A stretch of DNA of 64,000 nt. It comes from CAZZEX01 sp964653285 (lineage in GTDB: Bacteria > Chloroflexota > Anaerolineae > B4-G1). The stretch covers positions 4,213 to 68,212 of the forward strand of contig CAZZEX010000016.1 in the NCBI GenBank assembly GCA_964653285.1, read 5' to 3'. Both the position numbers and the translations under genes were made by a program. Position 1 is the first letter of the stretch. The number at the start of each line of letters is the position of its first letter. Below are positions 50,476-57,036 of this stretch, piece after piece. Below the pieces are notes generated by a model. That model was not told where the DNA came from. It saw nothing but the letters and a program-made list of their open reading frames with translations, and made no database searches.

Positions 50476-52236
50476 ATGCGTATTAGAAGGCAGCGACTCA
50501 AGAAGACCAAATACACAGTGTCCAAAGATGAGGCGGCAGCCGTACAGCCAACGCCTTCTGAAGGTGCTGCCGAAGAGACTTTTACATACGAACCCGGCCC
50601 GCTCCCAGAAGAACCCGAGTGGTCAGAAGTGCCATTCAGTCCGCCTGATCCAGAAGCGGCCTACGCAGCACTGAAGGCATTTTACGAAGAGCATCCATGT
50701 TCTGTCACGCTGCGCTCTCAGACGGGTCTGCCGGCGTATCTATACGGCGATTTGCAAGATCCCCAGGGCGGGCGGCCACTCGACGCTGCCGAGGCTTTCT
50801 TGGGCAAAAATGAGTTGATGCTGGCGGGCCTATCCCGGGAAACCCGGCTCAGGCGAGTGCGCGAGAGCGACTGGGACGATGGCACGTATCAAGTGACCTT
50901 CTCCCAGACCAACCGCGAGCGGATGCCACTGTATGGAAGCAACGTGGTGTGCAACTTCACAGCGGGCCGGCTGACATTGGTGATGAGCACGCTCTACCCG
51001 GCCCCAGCCGAGGTGATAGACAACCTGGACTGGGGCAATACGTCGTGGTTGGAAGCCAAGGGCGCTGCCCTGAAGAATCTACCTCCTGGGGTTCGGCCGG
51101 TGGGTTTTGAGGCACCGCATAATCTGCGCGAGGAGTCACGCGAGCAGGGGTGGCTGGTAGACCGCTGGATTTTGCCCTACCAACCGCCAGGAGAAGAGCA
51201 GGGCATCTACCGCCCAATATGGCGGGTGGTGATCGTGGATGAAAACGGAGAACGCTGGCTGGCCCTGGTAGATGCGGAAGTGCAGGCGGTTCTGTTTCAA
51301 GAACCGACCTGGGTGGATGCCACAGTACGGGCCGAGGTCTACCTGACCGCCCAAGACGCGAAGGACGGCCGGTTAAGCACCGTCACCCTCGACTATGGCA
51401 CGGGGAAAACCAAGATGGCGAAGGCCGAACTTGTGCATGTCAGCGGGGCGCGCTTTGTCGAGCCTACTGGTGGAAACGCAGTTGCCAAACTGCGACACTT
51501 GAGCGCGACCGCGTTTTACCACACATGCAAGATTCAGGGACGTTTCAAGTCTTGGCTGGCTGGCCTATCCTTTTCATCAAGTGACCCAGGCGGTAACCCC
51601 GATCCCACCGAGGATATCAAGATAGCCCTGGAAGACAGAGTCGGATCGGCTGTGTACGACTTCAGCACCCATACGATTTGCCTACGCAAGGGAACTTCTC
51701 AAGGCAATCCGCGCGTCTTCGAGCCGGGCTTTGATTGCGAGGTGGTCTACCACGAGTTTACACACGCCGTTGCCCGCTATCTGAACCCAGGTGTGTTCAA
51801 CTTCGCTAATTACGCGCAGAAGAGATTCACGAGGGCGATGGATGAGGGTCTGGCTTTCTATTTCCCCTGTGCGTTTGCCGGGGATGCACGCTGGGCTGAG
51901 TATGCCTATCAAGAGTGGGTGAATCCCGCGACCGGTCTACACTGGCGCGATCTCGTTGATGGGCCAAAGACGCCAGGCGAAGCAACAGGCAGTGGTGATC
52001 CAGCCGATGTATTCCATGCTTTGGGGATGTGGTGGGCGCGAGTGTTTTGGGCGCTAAGAGCCAACGACCAATTAGGCGCGCACAAGTGTGACCGCCTGTT
52101 GCTCAAGGCGCTGCTGTCGCTGTCAGGCCCAATAGATAGCGTGGAAGCGTTTGCTACGGCGCTGATGAACCATGCGGCGCACAACGACAAAAGCAAGGTC
52201 AAGGCTATCTTGAGCCAGTTCGGAGTGGACCTATAG
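50476..52236 (+). CDS. Zinc metallopeptidase (gluzincin, M4/M36-like) without signal peptide
   Basis: 586 residues. The N-terminal third has a propeptide-like FTP fold (LRSQTGLPAYLYGDLQD, YQVTFSQTNRERMPLYGSNV) and a PepSY-like segment. The catalytic domain has the zinc motif VYHEFTHAVARYL (HExxH) and, about 30 residues later, MDEGLAFYFPCAF, whose Glu is the likely third ligand as in gluzincins. No signal peptide is present, so it may stay inside the cell, unusual for an M4/M36 relative. AAAGGAGAG precedes the ATG. It follows the STAND gene after the MITE and precedes the Cys-rich lipoprotein by 30 bases. Confidence 0.85.
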   Translation: MRIRRQRLKKTKYTVSKDEAAAVQPTPSEGAAEETFTYEPGPLPEEPEWSEVPFSPPDPEAAYAALKAFYEEHPCSVTLRSQTGLPAYLYGDLQDPQGGRPLDAAEAFLGKNELMLAGLSRETRLRRVRESDWDDGTYQVTFSQTNRERMPLYGSNVVCNFTAGRLTLVMSTLYPAPAEVIDNLDWGNTSWLEAKGAALKNLPPGVRPVGFEAPHNLREESREQGWLVDRWILPYQPPGEEQGIYRPIWRVVIVDENGERWLALVDAEVQAVLFQEPTWVDATVRAEVYLTAQDAKDGRLSTVTLDYGTGKTKMAKAELVHVSGARFVEPTGGNAVAKLRHLSATAFYHTCKIQGRFKSWLAGLSFSSSDPGGNPDPTEDIKIALEDRVGSAVYDFSTHTICLRKGTSQGNPRVFEPGFDCEVVYHEFTHAVARYLNPGVFNFANYAQKRFTRAMDEGLAFYFPCAFAGDARWAEYAYQEWVNPATGLHWRDLVDGPKTPGEATGSGDPADVFHALGMWWARVFWALRANDQLGAHKCDRLLLKALLSLSGPIDSVEAFATALMNHAAHNDKSKVKAILSQFGVDL

Positions 52237-52266
52237 ATACCTATTACAGGAAAAAGGAGGACAGCG

Positions 52267-53043
52267 ATGCGTAGAATCTATTTGATTGGTTGTCTAGCCT
52301 TGTTGCTTATCCTGTTGCCGGGATGCGGGAGTCGCTCCACTTCGCCAGAGGCGACCAATGTTCCTCCCACACTCTCAGCGTCATCCGCGGAGCCGTCCGT
52401 GACGACGCAATACCTGGTTGGGATAAGCACCGAATTGCCGCTGTTGCAGATGAAGACGACCAAGCGTTTTCCCATTCGTGAGCGGCGGATTCCCGAAGTG
52501 GCGTTGGATGAACTCATCTATCAGGAAGACCTGACCGGGATCGTTCGGATGGCATTGGCTCACCGGGTATCAAATGCAGTGGACCCAGAGCCACTGCACG
52601 CGACGGTACCCATCACCTGGGTGCTTATCATCCCCGATAGTGAGAGCCAGACAGTGCTGACCTGGCAGGATATCAGAATTGACAAGTCTCCCAGTGGTGA
52701 GGCAAGGTCGCTTGTCATCGAATGGGCTGTGAGCGAGGTCGTCCCTTTCGCCAACGACGAGACAAGCCCCCAGGCCAGCCTGCAAGCGCTCATCACGGCG
52801 CGTGATGCTCAGTCTAACCCAGATACTGGTGCTGGCTTGTGGGTTGATTCCCTGGTGGTGGAGGAAACTGACGAACAGGGTACTAAGGGCTGGGTACTAT
52901 ATACTTTTGCCAGTGTACCAGGCGCGCCAGGCGGTGATGATTGGGACATAACCGTTTGCTGTGACTGGCTGAATTGTGGCGGGGCAACTGGCGACTGGGC
53001 CGAGGTCTGTTATTATTGGGGCTGCACGGGCTTGTGTGACTGA
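52267..53043 (+). CDS. Lipoprotein with six-cysteine C-terminal tail
   Basis: 258 residues. The signal peptide ends in the lipobox LLPGC. The central region is beta-rich without recognised domain. The last 33 residues form a compact tail beginning WDITVCCDWLNCGG and ending CYYWGCTGLCD, with six Cys, four Trp or Tyr-rich positions and several Gly, clearly different in composition from the body. AAAAAGGAGG precedes the ATG. It is 30 bases after the metallopeptidase, which could process it; the tail resembles a disulfide-bonded peptide or a modified-peptide core. No known family. Confidence 0.75.
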   Translation: MRRIYLIGCLALLLILLPGCGSRSTSPEATNVPPTLSASSAEPSVTTQYLVGISTELPLLQMKTTKRFPIRERRIPEVALDELIYQEDLTGIVRMALAHRVSNAVDPEPLHATVPITWVLIIPDSESQTVLTWQDIRIDKSPSGEARSLVIEWAVSEVVPFANDETSPQASLQALITARDAQSNPDTGAGLWVDSLVVEETDEQGTKGWVLYTFASVPGAPGGDDWDITVCCDWLNCGGATGDWAEVCYYWGCTGLCD

Positions 53044-53083
53044 TCGAAGCGGTGTCGGTAGGCCGGACGTGAGGAGGAGAACA

Positions 53084-54124
53084 TTAACCTGGTGCAGCGA
53101 TCAGCCTTTTTGCCATGTAGAAGAATGCTCCCAGGAGCGCCAGTAGCAGAACTACATACATAGCGACGTCTGCAATGCCGGTGTAATGGTCGCCTGTAGC
53201 CAATCGGGTCAGCAACATTATAGGTGAGAAATCAAAGAAATAACTAATGCCGACTGAGATCAAGGTGAAAAGGGAATACGTGAACTGCGAGCGTTCCCTG
53301 TCTTTGAAGTACACCGAGGTGAATGCCGATACCACAGTGACTATGGCCGCGATCACTGCAGCGAGTAACAGGACAAGGTGCAGGTTTTGTATGGTAATGC
53401 GATTTAGACGCAGCAACATTGACCACAAGGCGCACTGCACTACGGCGAGAGCGAGTGCCGCGGCGATCTTTGCTCCGAACACCGTATTTAAAGACAATGG
53501 GGCGGACCAGAGCGTTTCCAGCGTATGGTTCTCCAGTTCCTCGGATATCGAGTCTATCACCATACTGCCCGCTACAAAAGCAGGGAAGAACATCAATACG
53601 GGAATGATAAATGCGTACCGGAATTCATAAGTCGTAGGAGGCATGCCTTTGATATCCGTGTACCGGATGTGGACGCCGTTCTCTCGTCGTAGGTAGTTTT
53701 CATATCTCTTCATAGGTTCTTTCAGGATCATCAGTATCATCGTCGAGAGGGACTCGGATTCTGGCAGGAAAAGCTTCATCTCGACGACGCTGCCGCTGTC
53801 ATCGGGAGTGAATACGACGGCATCTATCATCCCGGTACTGAAAGCATTCTCTGCATCCTGCGGTGAGGGGAAAGTCGTCACCCTTACATTGCGGTCCCTC
53901 AAGAACCCCACGAGCGGACTGCCGGCATCGCCAATGACTCCTACCCCGATACTGATCCTAGCGTTCAGGCCTATAGAGTCCGGGTCATAGAATGACATCA
54001 ACCCGACGAGTATCACCGACGAGAAAGACGCGATGAATAACTGGATAATGATAGCAATCATGATCGTTTTCTCTCTGGTGACTGACTGCAGTTCCTTTTT
54101 TACTATGGCATAGAATGCACTCAT
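53084..54124 (-). CDS. ABC-2 type transporter permease
   Basis: 346 residues. It starts YAIVKKELQSVTREKTIMIAII, typical of ABC-2 permeases: TM1, a large outer domain of about 130 residues, then five helices. The SMVIDSISEELENHTLETLWSAPL coupling segment is diagnostic of NatB/YhaP-like exporters. It overlaps the next gene upstream by 4 bases (ATGA). It pairs with the ATPase at 55949 and the second permease. Codon use is less GC-rich than the surroundings. Confidence 0.88.
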   Translation of the reverse strand: MSAFYAIVKKELQSVTREKTIMIAIIIQLFIASFSSVILVGLMSFYDPDSIGLNARISIGVGVIGDAGSPLVGFLRDRNVRVTTFPSPQDAENAFSTGMIDAVVFTPDDSGSVVEMKLFLPESESLSTMILMILKEPMKRYENYLRRENGVHIRYTDIKGMPPTTYEFRYAFIIPVLMFFPAFVAGSMVIDSISEELENHTLETLWSAPLSLNTVFGAKIAAALALAVVQCALWSMLLRLNRITIQNLHLVLLLAAVIAAIVTVVSAFTSVYFKDRERSQFTYSLFTLISVGISYFFDFSPIMLLTRLATGDHYTGIADVAMYVVLLLALLGAFFYMAKRLIAAPG

Positions 54125-55920
54125 GGGATCACTCCAAGCACATATAGATTATACAGAGCATGTACGATTGACCCGACAAGTACTGCGAAAGGATAATGCC
54201 TGACGCCGGAGCGGCTCGTGAGCAAACAGACGAGCGCTGTGAAAGTAGAGTGGGCGATGAGTGGTATCCAAAGCATGTTGGCACTGAAAAGAGCAGCCGA
54301 TAACATAGATTCCGACACCACGCTCAGTGAGACATATAGCAGCAATTTTTCTCCAACCAGGAAGCCGAGCGCAGAAAGGAACGATAGCACAAGGACGTCT
54401 CTTGCGGACCAAATAACCCTCTTCTCAAGTAATACTGTGATACCCGCTGACTTGGCGATCTCTTCGACTACGGTTGCTGCCAGCAGAAGCACCCCTGGAA
54501 TGTAATGCATTGGTACATTAAGTGACAACGCCAGGGTCACCAGTTGTATCATGTAGACTATAGGGATGAGAAACAGGCTTAAGAGAGTAATTGATAGGTA
54601 TGGGTGAGTACGATCTATAGTGAGATAAATGGCGTCGGCAACCTTTCTATACAGAGGCCGGAATCCCATGAGGTATTCTTCATTTAAGATGCGGGTGCCT
54701 ACGTACATAGAAAGGATAAAGATAAGGGGCATTGCCCCTATCGAGAATAGATATTCTTTCAGCCCAAAGGGCTCCCCTCTGTACATCTTAACAGCAAGTG
54801 TGAGGGGTGACATATAGCTCAAGTCGCTGACTCCTGAGAACATTGCTGGAAAGACCAGATAGGACGTAATCACCGAGATCGCGAGCATCGAAATAAACGT
54901 CGTGTCCTTGAACGTGCGGTACACAAGGGACACCATCAGGTATATGGAGAAGATGAACAGTATTATGGGGATGAATATGGCCATTGCCAGCAGCAGGTTG
55001 CCCTTTAAGAGTAGGGTAATAACGATCACGGACACGAGTGAGAAAGCCACGTAGGGAAGCATTTTGCCGACGATAATCTCGAGCGGTGTCACCGGGGCAG
55101 ACATAAGGACCGCGATCCTTCTATCTATCTTTTCATCCATAAAACTGCTGGTGAAGAAGACGCTGACGAAGGAGACAGGAAGGACATAGAGGAACGCAAT
55201 GATCACCTGTGCGAAGGGTATTGGCGGACTCATGAGTGAGGGAATGATGATCTCCTGATCGGATGTGAATTCCATTTCGATTTTGGGCAGTCTGCCGCCG
55301 CCTTCCCATTCCCTGATCTGTTCGCTGACAGCAGAGTCGGTATCGTGTGGGCCTTCCGCTGGCTGGGATGGTGGACCCTCAGACGTCGTCTGATCTGTGC
55401 CTGCCGGCTGCGGTGGGCTGCCCGTCAAGGTGTCTATCAGCTCGGAGAGTGAGGTTCCTTGGGCCATCGAGAGATTGTCTGTGGGGGCAGGGAGATAGTT
55501 GATTTCGACTCGCAGCGGAAATGCCGTATAGACGGCGTACTCACCCTTGATCCTTGCCAGCTCTTGCCTCTCAAGGCATCGGTTCAACGCTCCGGCCGCG
55601 TAGAGGGACCTGGTATCATTTCTATGGGCCACTTTATCTCCATCAATGTAAACGTCTATGGCCCTTTCATCAAGCAACGAGTACCCGGCAGAACGATCAA
55701 CTGTAGTGGTGCGGAATCGGCTATCCTGAATATCAGGACCGTCGGGAGAGATGCCCACCCTGTACATGTCCTTGCCTAGAACGACACCCTGCCGGAATGC
55801 CAGATAAGATATGGCTAACGCTCCGGCCAGAATGAGCAATATGATTGGCCTCGAGCCACCCCTGAAACGGGATCTCAACCTCTTGATCTCTCGTTTTGCG
55901 ATCGTCAGGATGTTGTCCAT
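54121..55920 (-). CDS. ABC-2 permease fused to a PrsW-like intramembrane protease domain
   Basis: About 599 residues. The N-terminal half (about 1-410) is an ABC-2 permease with the DEKIDRRIAVLMSAPVTPLEIIVGKM loop after a large outer domain with a low-complexity PSQPAEGP stretch. The C-terminal part (about 430-599) has eight hydrophobic helices with VVEEIAKSAGI, IPLIAHSTFTAL and GSIVHALYN, the EExxK and His motifs of PrsW/CAAX-type intramembrane proteases. Export coupled to membrane proteolysis is suggested. The ATG at 55920 is chosen; a GTG nine bases upstream is possible. Confidence 0.82.
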   Translation of the reverse strand: MDNILTIAKREIKRLRSRFRGGSRPIILLILAGALAISYLAFRQGVVLGKDMYRVGISPDGPDIQDSRFRTTTVDRSAGYSLLDERAIDVYIDGDKVAHRNDTRSLYAAGALNRCLERQELARIKGEYAVYTAFPLRVEINYLPAPTDNLSMAQGTSLSELIDTLTGSPPQPAGTDQTTSEGPPSQPAEGPHDTDSAVSEQIREWEGGGRLPKIEMEFTSDQEIIIPSLMSPPIPFAQVIIAFLYVLPVSFVSVFFTSSFMDEKIDRRIAVLMSAPVTPLEIIVGKMLPYVAFSLVSVIVITLLLKGNLLLAMAIFIPIILFIFSIYLMVSLVYRTFKDTTFISMLAISVITSYLVFPAMFSGVSDLSYMSPLTLAVKMYRGEPFGLKEYLFSIGAMPLIFILSMYVGTRILNEEYLMGFRPLYRKVADAIYLTIDRTHPYLSITLLSLFLIPIVYMIQLVTLALSLNVPMHYIPGVLLLAATVVEEIAKSAGITVLLEKRVIWSARDVLVLSFLSALGFLVGEKLLLYVSLSVVSESMLSAALFSANMLWIPLIAHSTFTALVCLLTSRSGVRHYPFAVLVGSIVHALYNLYVLGVIP

Positions 55921-55948
55921 TGTCCACACGTGACAGGAAACCTAACCC

Positions 55949-56821
55949 ATGATCAGTCTTGAAGGGGTGACCAAGTTATATGGGCATCTTGTAGCCGTCG
56001 GAAACCTGAATCTGGAGGTAGAGGACGGCGAAATCATGGGGATCATTGGTCACAATGGTGCTGGAAAGAGTACAACCCTTAAGATGATCGTCGGTCTCAT
56101 CAGCCCAACGTCTGGCAAGGTCGAAGTAATGGGCCGGGACATGGCCAAAGAGAGCACCTACGTGAAGCGATTCATAGGTTTTCTGCCTGAAGAAAGCTCT
56201 CTCTATGAGAACATGACGGTAGCGGAGTATCTCACATTTTTCTCCGAACTTTATAGGATGCCGAAGCGCAGGGCCAGGGAGCGAATAGATATGCTGCTCG
56301 GCTCGCTCAGGCTTCCTGAGCAGGATAGGCTCACAGGAGAACTCTCGAAGGGCATGAAGAGGAAGGTAGCCATCGCCCGTGCGCTGCTGCACGATCCAAG
56401 CATCCTGGTGCTGGACGAGCCAAACGCGGGGCTCGACCCTCTTACCTCGTTCTTCATCATCAATTATCTGAAGAGCCTGAAGGATCAGGGAAAGACGATT
56501 GTGCTGAGTGCCCATAACTTGTTCCACGTCGAGTACATTTGTGATCGCGTCGCCATTCTAAAAGACGGCAGACTGATCATTTGCGACGGCATGGAAGCCA
56601 TACGCAAGAGTTTCGGCCGCAGGGAGTACGAAGTGGTTTTCAAATCCGATGCCCGGTTGGATTTCGAGCAAGAGGAAGGAAACTATGTCTTTAGAACGGC
56701 TGACGTGGGTGAAATTGCATCATTGCTAGAAAGTATCTCCGAGAATAACTGGGCTCTGGTAAATCTGTCCGTGCGCGAGTCCGCGCTTGAAGACATTTAC
56801 GTGAAACTCATGAGCGGATGA
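55949..56821 (+). CDS. ABC-2 exporter ATPase
   Basis: 290 residues: Walker A GHNGAGKSTTLKMIVGL, Q-loop FLPEESSLYENMTV, signature GELSKGMKRKVAIARALL, Walker B ILVLDEPNAGLDPL and switch His LSAHNLFHVE. The LSKGMKRK signature and C-terminal domain are typical of Nat/Bce-like exporter ATPases. It is divergently transcribed from the two permease genes (28 bases between starts), an unusual split that may give separate control. No convincing ribosome-binding site. Confidence 0.9.
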   Translation: MISLEGVTKLYGHLVAVGNLNLEVEDGEIMGIIGHNGAGKSTTLKMIVGLISPTSGKVEVMGRDMAKESTYVKRFIGFLPEESSLYENMTVAEYLTFFSELYRMPKRRARERIDMLLGSLRLPEQDRLTGELSKGMKRKVAIARALLHDPSILVLDEPNAGLDPLTSFFIINYLKSLKDQGKTIVLSAHNLFHVEYICDRVAILKDGRLIICDGMEAIRKSFGRREYEVVFKSDARLDFEQEEGNYVFRTADVGEIASLLESISENNWALVNLSVRESALEDIYVKLMSG

Positions 56822-56997
56822 CTTCAGCGAGCCGATTATAGCAGAAGGCACCGGCTTTGTCCAAACTTCCAGGTATCCTTCGTCGCTGTTGGCGCTGTCG
56901 TCGTGCGGAGTGATAAGGGGCATAAGCGGCTTCGCAATGGAACTGTAACACAAATGAAACCTTGGAGACGCCGGTGCTGATGTAGGCTATCTAATGA

Positions 56998-57011
56998 TTG
57001 ACACCGGTGTA
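56998..57011 (+). promoter_or_regulatory. -35-like TTGACA overlapping a palindrome
   Basis: TTGACA (56998-57003) is followed by the palindrome ACACCGGTGT (57002-57011), 26 bases before the ATG of the pseudokinase gene. No good -10 box is seen at the right distance, so its use as a promoter is doubtful. Confidence 0.3.
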
Positions 57012-57036
57012 GAATTTTGTGCCAGACTGATTTGTC

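Noticed and set aside
54121..55920. Plain ABC permease annotation
   Set aside because: The chain is too long and the C-terminal EExxK and His motifs show a second, PrsW-like domain.
45361..57036. Prophage or plasmid region
   Set aside because: No phage structural, integrase, replication or partition genes and no attachment-site repeats are visible; only short MITE-like elements are.
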